Positions 8,184-15,089 of a DNA stretch of 41,514 nt are shown one piece after another. The translations under genes and the position numbers were made by a program. Within the stretch, counting starts at the first letter, position 1, and each line of letters begins with the position of its first letter. The notes beneath the pieces were generated by a model. The model ran no database searches, had not been told where the DNA came from, and saw only the letters and a program-made list of their open reading frames with translations. The DNA comes from a virus, in IMG/VR virus record IMGVR_UViG_3300046656_000525, positions 1 through 41,514 of that record. One strand, written 5' to 3'.

Positions 8184-8538
8184 TTTCGCCTCCGGTAAGT
8201 TTGAAATATTCTTTAACCATTTTTTCGCCGTCGGAAAAAATATCTAAAACAGACTCAACTTCACACATATCCCCGTAGCTTATATCATCTGGAAGTGTAG
8301 GCAAGCTGCTGATCTTATTTTTCATCTTAGCGAATATCTCTAACATGGCTTTCTCGGTTATGGCGTTATGCTCTTTGAGACTTGCAAAATCAGTATATAT
8401 CTGGTTAAGCTCAGCCTTAAGAGCTCTTTCATAATTACATTGGGCGTCGCAAACGTGCTTTTTATTATGCTCAGATTTTGGCAAGTATTGTATTTTCGAA
8501 CCATTGGGGGAAATTAGATTATGTGGGTCTTTATCCAT
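8170..8538 (-). CDS. Helical protein, paralogue of the 7884-8183 product
   Basis: 122 residues, sharing the AMLxIFxKM...KMxKxxF core with its downstream neighbour. It has an extra N-terminal part containing a CDAQC motif near residues 30-34 that its paralogue lacks. Its start lies within the end of the preceding gene. Function unknown; conservation of two diverged copies suggests a real interaction surface. Confidence 0.7.
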   Translation of the reverse strand: MDKDPHNLISPNGSKIQYLPKSEHNKKHVCDAQCNYERALKAELNQIYTDFASLKEHNAITEKAMLEIFAKMKNKISSLPTLPDDISYGDMCEVESVLDIFSDGEKMVKEYFKLTGGENGTQ

Positions 8539-8743
8539 TATCTACCTTCTTTTTCGCCTGACTCTTTGTCCAAGCCGTGAAATATGCCAAGAATTGCTTC
8601 TCGGTTAGCTCTAGTTGCCGATATACGAATAGCTGAAAATCAGTCATTGACTTGATCTTCATGCCGCGGGATCCCGCTTCTTCTTTGATGTTCTCAAATT
8701 GAGCTTCGCTAACGTAAATAGCACAGCCTTGGTTTCTTTTCAT
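8531..8743 (-). CDS. Possible ribbon-helix-helix-type regulator, first gene of leftward operon
   Basis: 70 residues. A short beta strand (AIYVSEAQF) followed by two amphipathic helices (IKEEAGSRG and DFQLFVYRQLEL) loosely resembles CopG/Arc-type DNA-binding proteins. It lies directly behind a promoter whose -10 ends six bases before the ATG, so its mRNA would be leaderless or nearly so, as for some phage repressors. AGG directly before the ATG is too close to act as a normal ribosome site. The regulatory role is inference from position and weak fold resemblance. Confidence 0.55.
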   Translation of the reverse strand: MKRNQGCAIYVSEAQFENIKEEAGSRGMKIKSMTDFQLFVYRQLELTEKQFLAYFTAWTKSQAKKKVDNG

Positions 8744-8749
8744 GCCTAA

Positions 8750-8778
8750 AAACTAACACCGATAGCCCGAATCGTCAA
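8750..8778 (-). promoter_or_regulatory. Leftward sigma70-type promoter (leaderless candidate)
   Basis: On the minus strand, TTGACG (8778-8773), a 17-base spacer, then TAGTTT (8755-8750). Transcription would start at about 8743, the A of the ATG. The end of the spacer, TCGGTGTTA into the -10, is identical in position to that of the rightward promoter. Confidence 0.6.
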
Positions 8779-8882
8779 GCATTAATTATAAAAAATCGTG
8801 CTTTTTGTAGTACCTTCTATTATATAGCGTTTCAAAATCGCTCACTTTTTCTCTTTTGCACTAAAAAAATAGTGAAAACCAC

Positions 8883-8911
8883 TTGACGCCGATCGGATTC
8901 GGTGTTATATT
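8883..8911 (+). promoter_or_regulatory. Rightward early promoter
   Basis: TTGACG (8883-8888), 17-base spacer, TATATT (8906-8911). This is the best promoter in the divergent region and heads the recombination/replication genes. The spacer contains the palindrome CCGATCGG and the TCGGTGTTA motif shared with the leftward promoter, a plausible common operator. Confidence 0.75.
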
Positions 8912-8957
8912 TCTTTTATCAGGCTTTAGGGCCTTAATCAAAAATAAGGATTTGAAA

Positions 8958-9197
8958 ATGAACTTCGATTTTGTTAAATCAATCAAAAACGGCGAAACGC
9001 ACAAAGAAGCCCCTGTGTGTGGGGATGGAATCGCTGAATATAATACCGATGATGGCGTTATCGAATATTGGGCGGTTGAGGCTGGTCAGGCCGCTGATTT
9101 CGTCCAATGGCTTAAAGATGGTGAAAACATGGATGAATCACGCCATCAGATTTCTGGGTCTTACCCTTACTTCTATCGTGAGAATGTGACCGCGTAA
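8958..9197 (+). CDS. First rightward early protein, unknown function
   Basis: 79 residues from an ATG with AAGGA upstream. The frame is open back to 8883, but that would start on the promoter -35, so the later ATG is chosen. The protein starts MNFDFVKSIKNGE and is acidic and soluble. As the first gene behind the strong early promoter, it may act at once after infection. No family recognised. Confidence 0.7.
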   Translation: MNFDFVKSIKNGETHKEAPVCGDGIAEYNTDDGVIEYWAVEAGQAADFVQWLKDGENMDESRHQISGSYPYFYRENVTA

Positions 9198-9209
9198 TTT
9201 ACCCCAAGG

Positions 9210-9230
9210 CCCCTCTTTAATTGAGGGGCT
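9210..9230 (+). terminator. Hairpin, possible weak terminator
   Basis: GCCCCTC (9210-9216), a 7-base loop, then GAGGGGC (9224-9230): a perfect 7-bp G+C-rich stem just after the first early gene. It lacks a T-run (TGATATT follows), so it may only attenuate transcription or protect the mRNA end. Confidence 0.45.
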
Positions 9231-9255
9231 GATATTAAACTTAAAAGGAATGAAA

Positions 9256-9411
9256 ATGCTAAAACAATTATGGTTTTGGTTTAAAGTCCGCTTGCTGGTG
9301 AGACGATTGCGAAAACTGCATAAATCGCAACTTGATAAAATGTGCAAAATAAAAGACATGGCATCATATTATTGGATCGAAAGTGAGGCTAATAATGGAA
9401 TCGAAAGCTGA
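9256..9411 (+). CDS. Small basic protein of unknown function
   Basis: 51 residues, AAAAGGAA ribosome site, rich in Lys, Arg, Leu and Trp (LWFWFKVRLLVRRLRKLHK), forming an amphipathic basic helix. Its 3' end overlaps the ERF gene start, indicating coupled expression. It may bind membrane or nucleic acid; no evidence decides. Confidence 0.55.
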   Translation: MLKQLWFWFKVRLLVRRLRKLHKSQLDKMCKIKDMASYYWIESEANNGIES

Positions 9412-10237
9412 GTTAATCCCAATAGAAAATCCCAAGGCTGCCATGATTCGAGATTTAGCCAAGTTTCAGGGCCGAGTTTCGATTGCTGAAAAAGACGAAA
9501 TCAATCCGCATTTTAAAAAAACATACGCGACCCTTGCAAGCTATGTCTCTGCGATACACCCACATTTAGAAGAGTGTAATCTGGCTTATACCCAGACGAT
9601 AGAAGGGACCAAACTTGTTACGACTCTTTGGCATACGAGCGGTGAGTCAATCAAATCTGAGTGCGAGTTAATCGGTGCGCGCCAAGACCCCCAAGGAATT
9701 GGATCGGCTCTTAGTTACTATCGTCGATATCAATTGGCTGGAATCTTAGGCATGGCAGCGGCTGATGATGATGGAAACGAAGCGCAACCGAAGCCAGTGA
9801 AAACTAAAGCCGAAAAGCAACAGGGCTACAAAGATTACAAAAATGGCCTGCCAAGCGCTGAGGTATTGGCTAAAGCTAAGGCGGATAATGACGCGCCACC
9901 TTGGAACGAAGCGGAAGGCGAAAAAGCTGACCTATTTGACAAAGTCACTCAGACCGAAAATCAAATCGCTGCAATAGTCGGCTTTAACTCTGCTGATTTT
10001 AAGAAAACCTGCGCTCTGCTCTATAACCGACATAACGCTAATTGCGCTGATGGCGAGAAAACAGGCAATTGGAAAATGGCATTGGCTTCAGCTGAGGCGC
10101 TATTAAAGGTCGCTAAGACTTATATACCGCCCACCCCCGCTAAATCGCAAGCACCTGAAGACACTGATTTCAAATCAGCTAATCCTATTCCAGCTCAGCC
10201 AGAGCTATTAAAACAAGGAGATTTAACACATGGGTAA
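9395..10237 (+). CDS. erf: ERF-family single-strand annealing protein
   Basis: 280 residues from the ATG at 9395, behind GTGAGG. The N-terminal 130 residues carry the ERF signatures: NPHFKKTYATL (about 37-47), TTLWHTSGESIKS, and PQGIGSALSYYRRYQLAG (about 99-116), ending in an acidic ADDDGN. ERF proteins bind and anneal single-stranded DNA for phage recombination and genome circularisation. The C-terminal half is Ala/Lys-rich and variable, as in relatives. It sits directly behind the early promoter together with the Gp157-like gene, a common recombination pair. No partner exonuclease was recognised in the genome. Confidence 0.9.
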   Translation: MESKAELIPIENPKAAMIRDLAKFQGRVSIAEKDEINPHFKKTYATLASYVSAIHPHLEECNLAYTQTIEGTKLVTTLWHTSGESIKSECELIGARQDPQGIGSALSYYRRYQLAGILGMAAADDDGNEAQPKPVKTKAEKQQGYKDYKNGLPSAEVLAKAKADNDAPPWNEAEGEKADLFDKVTQTENQIAAIVGFNSADFKKTCALLYNRHNANCADGEKTGNWKMALASAEALLKVAKTYIPPTPAKSQAPEDTDFKSANPIPAQPELLKQGDLTHG

Positions 10238-10391
10238 TCGAATACGGAAGTGGATAATTATAATTTGTGCTGGGGTCGCCTTTATAGCACACGGCTTAAC
10301 GGCCGAATCGGAAATATGGCGCTATGTTTTTGGTTTTAGCATTGGCCTTTTGGTCAGTATAGCATTAGGAATTGAACAGGAGAAAGAATAA
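10230..10391 (+). CDS. Small two-helix membrane protein
   Basis: 53 residues, with AAGGAG upstream of its ATG, which lies within the end of the ERF gene. It has two hydrophobic segments (about 7-24 and 31-47) and charged ends. It is coupled to the next gene by a TAATG overlap. Small membrane proteins in early operons often affect host physiology or superinfection; no specific role can be assigned. Confidence 0.65.
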   Translation: MGNRIRKWIIIICAGVAFIAHGLTAESEIWRYVFGFSIGLLVSIALGIEQEKE

Positions 10392-10843
10392 TGGAAGATT
10401 TTAAAGTATTTCCAGAGGACATCCAATGGAATCCCGAGACAGGAGAAATCATCGAAACCCCACAATCGGACTATCCCGAGCAGCTGGGCCGAGCCTACAT
10501 GAATCACTCTTTTTTCGGCGACTTATTGGACGCTGAACTAGAACGGCTCAAAGCTCGCAAGGCAGCCAATGAAGTACGGAAAGACAAGCTGAAATTAGAA
10601 CTGGATCGAGTAATACCAGAAGGGGCCAATCTGAAACGCCCTGAGCTTGGATTTACGATTTACCGATCTAAGTCTGAATCAGTGCGAGTTGTGGATGAAA
10701 GCGCTATCCCTGCTGATTATTGGCGGGTCAAGACAGAGCGAGCTTTGGATAAAAACATGGTTAAGCAACAACTCAAAGACGGGCTGGACGTGAATGGCTG
10801 TGAGCTTGATGTTAAGGACAACTTGATTATCAAGCGGACTTGA
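10391..10843 (+). CDS. Gp157-like early protein
   Basis: 150 residues. The C-terminal half matches the siphovirus Gp157 family pattern: a basic helix, then GFTIYRSKSESVRVVDES, AIPADYWRVK, LDKNMVKQQLKDG and a final GCELDVKDNLIIK. The N-terminal part carries a helical, Lys/Arg-rich segment as in the family. Members sit beside ERF or RecT genes, and one has been linked to phage resistance in Streptococcus; the biochemical role is unsettled. Position directly after ERF fits. Confidence 0.75.
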   Translation: MEDFKVFPEDIQWNPETGEIIETPQSDYPEQLGRAYMNHSFFGDLLDAELERLKARKAANEVRKDKLKLELDRVIPEGANLKRPELGFTIYRSKSESVRVVDESAIPADYWRVKTERALDKNMVKQQLKDGLDVNGCELDVKDNLIIKRT

Positions 10844-10866
10844 TTATCCCCTTATTTTTGAAGTGA

Positions 10867-10904
10867 AGCGCCTATGAATCTTTGGTTTGTGGGCGCTATT
10901 TTTA
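10867..10904 (+). terminator. Possible terminator hairpin
   Basis: AGCGCC (10867-10872) and GGCGCT (10892-10897) form a 6-bp stem with a 19-base loop, followed by ATTTTTA. It overlaps the leader of the next gene, whose AGGAGG starts at 10904. Weak; partial attenuation is possible. Confidence 0.4.
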
Positions 10905-10914
10905 GGAGGTATTT

Positions 10915-11121
10915 ATGATTTTTTTCTGCCAAAACCTAAAATGCAACTTCTACGCCATGTGGGAATGCGAGCGCTGTGGTTGTAAAACCTGCAATAAGCA
11001 CTTCGCGTCTAAAATGCCCTTGCTTTGCGAGTGGTGTGCGCGTGGCGAACGAGAAGACTGGGAAGATAAGCGAGCTAATGGACGAGAGAAGGTCGAAGAG
11101 ATGGAGGCCGAAAATGGCTAA
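10915..11121 (+). CDS. Cys-rich zinc-binding mini-protein 1
   Basis: 68 residues behind a perfect AGGAGG. Cysteine pairs CQNLKC, CERCGCKTC, then His in NKHF, and CEWC give a cross-brace zinc-finger pattern similar to B-box or AN1-like fingers. The tail is acidic and charged. First of six consecutive Cys-rich genes, overlapping the next by 8 bases. Zinc binding is inferred from Cys/His spacing; target unknown. Confidence 0.75.
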   Translation: MIFFCQNLKCNFYAMWECERCGCKTCNKHFASKMPLLCEWCARGEREDWEDKRANGREKVEEMEAENG

Positions 11122-11323
11122 TGGAATAATTGAATGTACATATTGTAAAAATGATGCGGATTACAAATGCGATGGATGCGGTTATCATATTTGCAGATTT
11201 CATTCAAATTGCAATTCAACTCGATGGGTTCTACACAATCTTTGCCGCGGGTGCTTTAATGAATGGGAGAATATGAAAAAAGCGGAAGTTAAACGGCTTG
11301 CGACAACAGAGAGGGGGGAATAA
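11114..11323 (+). CDS. Cys-rich zinc-binding mini-protein 2
   Basis: 69 residues from the ATG at 11114; the frame is open to 10976, but this ATG has GGAGG upstream and follows the overlap pattern of the array. Motifs: CTYC, CDGCGYHICRFHSNC, then CRGC. Same arrangement as protein 1, with His residues in the third pair, so the two are likely paralogues. The C-terminal tail is Lys/Glu-rich. Confidence 0.7.
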   Translation: MANGIIECTYCKNDADYKCDGCGYHICRFHSNCNSTRWVLHNLCRGCFNEWENMKKAEVKRLATTERGE

Positions 11324-11324
11324 A

Positions 11325-11516
11325 ATGGCTAATTGTAAATGCAAAGATAAATATTGTGGCAACTGTCATGGCTGCGGTATTAAGGTCCGTTGGTGTATGG
11401 ATGATTGTGTGTTTGTGGATATGAGCGGATTTGGATTGGACGCGATGGCTTATTGGTGCAAAAAATGCTGGTCTGAAATTGAAAAAGAGAGTGAGGGAAA
11501 AAATGAAAAAGAATAA
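11325..11516 (+). CDS. Cys-rich zinc-binding mini-protein 3
   Basis: 63 residues starting MANCKCKDKYC behind GAGGGGGG. About eleven cysteines: CKC, CGNCHGCG, WCMDDC and WCKKCW. The start MAN and its DNA context resemble protein 2, suggesting duplication. Its end overlaps the next gene by 14 bases. Enough cysteines for two zinc sites. Confidence 0.7.
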   Translation: MANCKCKDKYCGNCHGCGIKVRWCMDDCVFVDMSGFGLDAMAYWCKKCWSEIEKESEGKNEKE

Positions 11517-11706
11517 TTGGATTTGCGGGGATTGCAGGGAGAGTATCCCAAAAGGCAAAGAAGTTTATTTAGAGAGCCTTATAATATGCCAAGGATGTAA
11601 TCAAGAATATCATCAAGAGTATTGGGACTCGAAGGAATCTTTAGGCGCATCTTCCAAGATAGAACAAGAACAAATGACGGAAGAAATAGAAAGTGAGGAC
11701 GAATAG
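11503..11706 (+). CDS. Cys-rich zinc-binding mini-protein 4
   Basis: 67 residues from the ATG at 11503 behind GTGAGGG. CGDC near the start and CQGCNQEYHQEYW later form a CxxC-CxxC-His pattern, like RING or PHD-type half sites. The acidic tail ends in SEDE, the same ending as protein 5, and the 20 bases across this stop and the next start are repeated exactly at the next junction. Confidence 0.7.
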   Translation: MKKNNWICGDCRESIPKGKEVYLESLIICQGCNQEYHQEYWDSKESLGASSKIEQEQMTEEIESEDE

Positions 11707-11918
11707 ATGAAGCTCTTATGCTACGGTTGTGGGGCGCAAGCCGTTTATCAATGCGATTCTTGTCTTAACTTCATTTGCGAAGCGGATACAATCATATTGG
11801 AAGGCGCTTTTAGTTGCTGTCATCTATGCACAGAGGTTATTTCTGATCATAGAAAAAGTTTGGGAAAGGAAACAAAATCAGCGCCCCTAACCCAAAAAAG
11901 TGAGGACGAATAGATGAA
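11692..11918 (+). repeat. Exact 20-base direct repeats at gene junctions
   Basis: The same 20 bases lie at 11692-11711 and 11899-11918. Each covers the last codons of one gene (SEDE), its stop and the ATG of the next. A second repeat, AAAATCAGCGCCCC, lies at 11874-11887 and 12087-12100. Together they indicate tandem duplication of a gene-sized unit of about 207-213 bases. Confidence 0.8.
11707..11913 (+). CDS. Cys-rich zinc-binding mini-protein 5
   Basis: 68 residues. CYGCGAQAVYQCDSC, then FICEAD, and CCHLC give the same cross-brace spacing as proteins 1 and 2. The tail ends KSEDE, as in protein 4 (ESEDE). The ribosome site is the GTGAGGACG inside the preceding gene. Likely a zinc-binding adaptor; partner unknown. 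Confidence 0.7.
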   Translation: MKLLCYGCGAQAVYQCDSCLNFICEADTIILEGAFSCCHLCTEVISDHRKSLGKETKSAPLTQKSEDE

Positions 11919-12084
11919 AAGCTGTTGGTGCATTTTCGCATTCCATAAATGTCAACACTGTAAAAAATGGATTTGTGAAAAACATGGGGTCTATCACAAA
12001 CATTTATATGGTCGTAATAAAAGCGGCTGGATTTGTTTTAATTGTGAAGAAAGACATTTTGGTTATGATGGGCCAGATTGTTAA
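11914..12084 (+). CDS. Cys-rich zinc-binding mini-protein 6
   Basis: 56 residues starting MKSCWCIFAFHKCQHCKKWICEK. CxC, CxxC, C and CFNC cysteines with several His give a B-box-like pattern closely similar to proteins 1, 2 and 5. It ends the array; a promoter and the replication gene follow. It has the same ribosome site repeat as protein 5. Confidence 0.7.
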   Translation: MKSCWCIFAFHKCQHCKKWICEKHGVYHKHLYGRNKSGWICFNCEERHFGYDGPDC

Positions 12085-12147
12085 ATAAAATCAGCGCCCC
12101 CCGAATCTTTGGCTAAGGAAAACCAAGAGGATAATGATTTAGGGGGC

Positions 12148-12176
12148 TTGACTTTTTGATTAAGCTGGATTAGCTT
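12148..12176 (+). promoter_or_regulatory. Promoter for the replication gene
   Basis: TTGACT (12148-12153), 17-base spacer, TAGCTT (12171-12176), 18 bases before the ATG at 12195. The first bases, GGCTTGACTTTT, are repeated at the antirepressor promoter (18565 on). Just upstream GCCCCC (12096-12101) can pair with GGGGGC (12142-12147), a possible end for the Cys-rich operon. Confidence 0.6.
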
Positions 12177-12194
12177 TACATCAAGGATTTCATT

Positions 12195-13643
12195 ATGAAC
12201 AATACTAACACAATTCTACCTTCGCGTCAAGTGGAGGGCAATTTTATTATGCAACCCGTCTCCGTTATAGATCAAAAGGTCTATCAACACCTTCCAAAGG
12301 GCTGCTCACAACTTTACGAAACACTCAAGACCTTTGATTACGCAAACCGTAAGGGTTATGTCTGGCCTACAATAGAAACATTGGCAGCACGTCAATTTGT
12401 ACACCCGAACACGGTAAGGACGCGGTTAAAAGCCCTTGAAAAAGCTGGCCTTATCCAGCGCGAACGCGTGGCGGGTCGGCAAGACAATTGGTTTTTTTGT
12501 AACCCCCAACCTTCATCGTCTCCTATAACAACGCACGTTAGACTTGTTAAGGCTAACGCAGCGGACGAGGCTAGCCCCGAGGTAAATCACTCGATTACTA
12601 GACAGAGTATGCCTTTTCCTCGGGCTAGTTTGGAGATTAAGCCAGATAAAAAAGCATACCCTAACAATTCTCGATCACTTCCGCCTGCAGAAATTGTAGG
12701 GGGGGGTAACAAACTGCCTGTTAGAGGGGGCTACAATACGGGTGTTCACGAAGAAGAAGAAGCTAAGAATAAAAATATAAATAATCAAATCAATGTAGCT
12801 AATCATTCACACCTAGGAGGTCTAGGGGGAGAACAACAACTAATCGACCTTGGTGATTTTAAGCCATTGCAAATCGAATCGCCTGTTCAAACTGTTGCAA
12901 AAACTGCAACGGTTGACGTTGCACCTGTGGGAACTGATTTGAGTGATTATAAATCTTTTCTTAGCTCAAAGTTCGACCGTCAAAAGGTCACGGATAAGCT
13001 ACTCGATTTGATCGATGATGACTTCAAAGCCAATGCTAAAAACGCAATCACGACACTGCACAATCAGAAAAACCATTTAGCTTTATTCCCAGTCTCGCTT
13101 TGCCGATATTTACGGGACAATCTTGGGAAAATCAATAACAAGTCAGCCTATATCTATGGGGCGCTGACTAACCCAGAGAAATACGATATGATTGTTACCG
13201 CAGCGAGTCAACTTGATACCGCTTGGCGGATTGAGTATGCTGATACAAAATATCTTAAAAGACAACAAGATCATTGGCGATCGATATCGCTTGATAACAC
13301 GCCATATTCAGCCGAAGAACTGGAAGAGAAGACCCGATTCCATGCGAAATTACGGGCTGACATTGCCGCCAAAGCTGGGAAACTGGACATGTTTGACAAA
13401 GACGGTAAACTTGACATGCGTACCCCCCGCCCGAGAGGCTTAACTGAACGTGAATGGTGTCAACAAAATGGCTGGGAATATGATGAGTGGTATAAGACGA
13501 ACCATGACGGCAAAGATTGGCGAGAAGAGCAGAAAAAAATTGATGATTTGGTTCGTAAAGCTGGCGGCCAAATTAATATTCGAGATGATCGAGAAGATAG
13601 TTTATTTGCAAAATTGGGGGCTGGCTATGATATGTCAAATTGA
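12195..13643 (+). CDS. Winged-helix replication initiator-like protein
   Basis: 482 residues. The N-terminal region (about 25-95) is a winged helix-turn-helix: GYVWPTIETLAARQFVHPNTV, then TRLKALEKAGLIQRER, as in phage replication proteins of the O/DnaD-like class. A low-complexity linker (about 110-250, Pro, Gly, Asn and Glu rich) separates it from a helical C-terminal region with several Trp and basic residues. Such proteins bind the origin and recruit the host helicase or loader. It has its own promoter. No polymerase, primase or helicase was recognised, which supports the host-dependent initiator idea. The origin may lie inside this gene (see the inverted repeat at 12890). Confidence 0.7.
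   Translation: MNNTNTILPSRQVEGNFIMQPVSVIDQKVYQHLPKGCSQLYETLKTFDYANRKGYVWPTIETLAARQFVHPNTVRTRLKALEKAGLIQRERVAGRQDNWFFCNPQPSSSPITTHVRLVKANAADEASPEVNHSITRQSMPFPRASLEIKPDKKAYPNNSRSLPPAEIVGGGNKLPVRGGYNTGVHEEEEAKNKNINNQINVANHSHLGGLGGEQQLIDLGDFKPLQIESPVQTVAKTATVDVAPVGTDLSDYKSFLSSKFDRQKVTDKLLDLIDDDFKANAKNAITTLHNQKNHLALFPVSLCRYLRDNLGKINNKSAYIYGALTNPEKYDMIVTAASQLDTAWRIEYADTKYLKRQQDHWRSISLDNTPYSAEELEEKTRFHAKLRADIAAKAGKLDMFDKDGKLDMRTPRPRGLTEREWCQQNGWEYDEWYKTNHDGKDWREEQKKIDDLVRKAGGQINIRDDREDSLFAKLGAGYDMSN
12890..12914 (+). repeat. Inverted repeat inside the replication gene, candidate origin site
   Basis: AACTGTTGCA (12890-12899), loop AAAAC, then TGCAACGGTT (12905-12914): ten paired positions with one T-G wobble. 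It is followed by GACGTTGCACC, a partial third copy of the core. It lies in the linker-coding part of the initiator gene, where lambda-like phages keep their origin. Confidence 0.45.
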
Positions 13644-13845
13644 GGCGAAGTTAAATGATTTCTGGTTTTGGATAAAATACAGATTGTTTAACGCGCATTT
13701 GTCTAAATTGATTGACGAAAAACCCAGAGGTATGAGTGTCAGCCAGTGGATTAAGCTATCTGGATGGACGGAAGCGGACTTAACTCAAAACGAAAGAGAG
13801 TTTTGGGCTGAGCTTGATAAACTAATTAAACAGGAGAAAAACTAA
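13627..13845 (+). CDS. Small protein of unknown function
   Basis: 72 residues. The ATG at 13627 follows TTGGGGGC and lies inside the end of the replication gene. The C-terminal half (GMSVSQWIKLSGWTEADLTQNE) looks like a small helical, possibly HTH-like unit. It is coupled by TAATG to the next gene. No clear homologue. Confidence 0.6.
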   Translation: MICQIEAKLNDFWFWIKYRLFNAHLSKLIDEKPRGMSVSQWIKLSGWTEADLTQNEREFWAELDKLIKQEKN

Positions 13846-14174
13846 TGTCAAATCCAAACAATAAGCACTTTTGTGATATCTGTCCAAATGGCTTACAATG
13901 CGGATTCTGGGGAACTTGTAATACCCCATTACGAGAAGTCGATCAAATGCACTCGCCACTAGTGTTGCTGCGGGATGTATTGCGTACTGACTATATAGAT
14001 TTTTCTGATTTCGAGCATAGGCTAAACCCGAAGGCATCCGAAATGTATAGTGAGGGAGTTAAAGACGGATTGCAAATAGCTATTGAACGCATTAACGCAA
14101 TGCTTGACATAGACACGCTTGGCGAGTTTATATGCAAGACAGAACAACTTGATTTTGAGAAGGAGAAAAATTAA
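13845..14174 (+). CDS. Small protein with N-terminal Cys cluster
   Basis: 109 residues. The first 30 contain CDIC, LQCGFWGTC, a likely zinc site; the rest is helical and acidic. The ribosome site CAGGAGA precedes the ATG. It overlaps both neighbours by TAATG. Function unknown. Confidence 0.65.
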   Translation: MSNPNNKHFCDICPNGLQCGFWGTCNTPLREVDQMHSPLVLLRDVLRTDYIDFSDFEHRLNPKASEMYSEGVKDGLQIAIERINAMLDIDTLGEFICKTEQLDFEKEKN

Positions 14175-14383
14175 TGGGTAAATGGCTTAAATTGACGGGG
14201 GCTTCGGATGGAAGTACAATTATATTGCTTTTCGGCAAGCGCGGTGCTTTTCGCGTTGAGATAAGCGAAGGCATAACATCTTGCGTGATACGCGAAAATA
14301 GTCATAATACCACTGGTATATTGGTCAAAGAAACTCCAGAACAAATCTACGATATGCTAATGGAGGAAGAGAAAAATGATTAA
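14174..14383 (+). CDS. Small beta-rich protein (FlbD-like appearance)
   Basis: 69 residues. The strand pattern (KWLKLTGASDGSTIILLFGK, then VEISEG and IRENSHNTTGILVKETPEQIYDML) recalls the short FlbD-like proteins common in phages. The ribosome site AGGAGA is inside the preceding gene. The similarity is impressionistic; function unknown. Confidence 0.6.
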   Translation: MGKWLKLTGASDGSTIILLFGKRGAFRVEISEGITSCVIRENSHNTTGILVKETPEQIYDMLMEEEKND

Positions 14384-15089
14384 CATCTCAATGCGAGACC
14401 CAAAGAACCTTAAAGAGTTCAGCCCGTTTGCACCATTTTGGGTCGATTTCCCAATGTATAAATGGGATCACAAATCAGTCCTAATCTGCATTCACGGCTA
14501 CAATACGGAAGACAAAGAAGCCCAAGAAATGGGTGCCAATCTGGACCGATTCCGCAATGGACGTCCCTTCAACCTTACTATGTTAAGCTGGCCTTCAAAT
14601 GGCAAGGCACTCAACTACACGGCAGACCGATGGGACGCCGTCGAAGCTGGGAAGCGATTGGCAGCTTTGGTTACCAGCCTTAATTTTCAAGGAAAGCGGG
14701 TGTACTTACTGGCTCACTCAATGGGTAACTATGTAGTGGCCAATGCACTCAGCCTCTTAAAATATGGGGACGTCTATCGCTGGTATTCCTTGGCGGGTGA
14801 TATAAGCGCTTCTGAATGTGAGCCTAACGGGAAGTGGGGGGTCCAATGTGGGAAGACCGTATTTGCTCACTTCTATTACACCCGATCTGATGGCGTTTTG
14901 AAGTGGATTAGCACCCCACGGCATTTGTGGAATCGGCGAATAGGTGAAGTCGGCTTGCCTGATAATCATCCGTCAAACTGGTATAATGAAGACGCCCGAT
15001 CCCGTTGGGGGGTGAAGTCGCATAGTGGGTACTTTGAAGTACCTGCGATTTTTGAAGAGATTTTTGATCAAATTGTGAGGGAAAATTAG
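14376..15089 (+). CDS. Alpha/beta hydrolase (DUF900-like)
   Basis: 237 residues. SVLICIHGYNTE (about 34-45) is the oxyanion-side HG motif. VYLLAHSMGNYV holds the nucleophile elbow with Ser115. Asp172 (TRSDGVL) and His216 (KSHSGYF) are in the right order to complete a triad. LSWPSNGKALNYTADRWDAVEAG between them is typical of the DUF900 branch of serine esterases. No signal peptide, so it acts in the cytoplasm or at lysis. Substrate is unknown: a lipid, a peptide or a small ester. Unusual cargo for a phage early region. Confidence 0.8.
   Translation: MINISMRDPKNLKEFSPFAPFWVDFPMYKWDHKSVLICIHGYNTEDKEAQEMGANLDRFRNGRPFNLTMLSWPSNGKALNYTADRWDAVEAGKRLAALVTSLNFQGKRVYLLAHSMGNYVVANALSLLKYGDVYRWYSLAGDISASECEPNGKWGVQCGKTVFAHFYYTRSDGVLKWISTPRHLWNRRIGEVGLPDNHPSNWYNEDARSRWGVKSHSGYFEVPAIFEEIFDQIVREN

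Noticed and set aside
8814-8848. TATAAT on the minus strand as a second leftward promoter
   Set aside because: The -35 region at correct spacing (AAGTGA) is a poor match; the TTGACG promoter nearer the gene is better.
12650-12840. G-rich runs in the initiator gene as a G-quadruplex
   Set aside because: The runs are too widely and unevenly spaced and are explained by Gly-rich linker codons.
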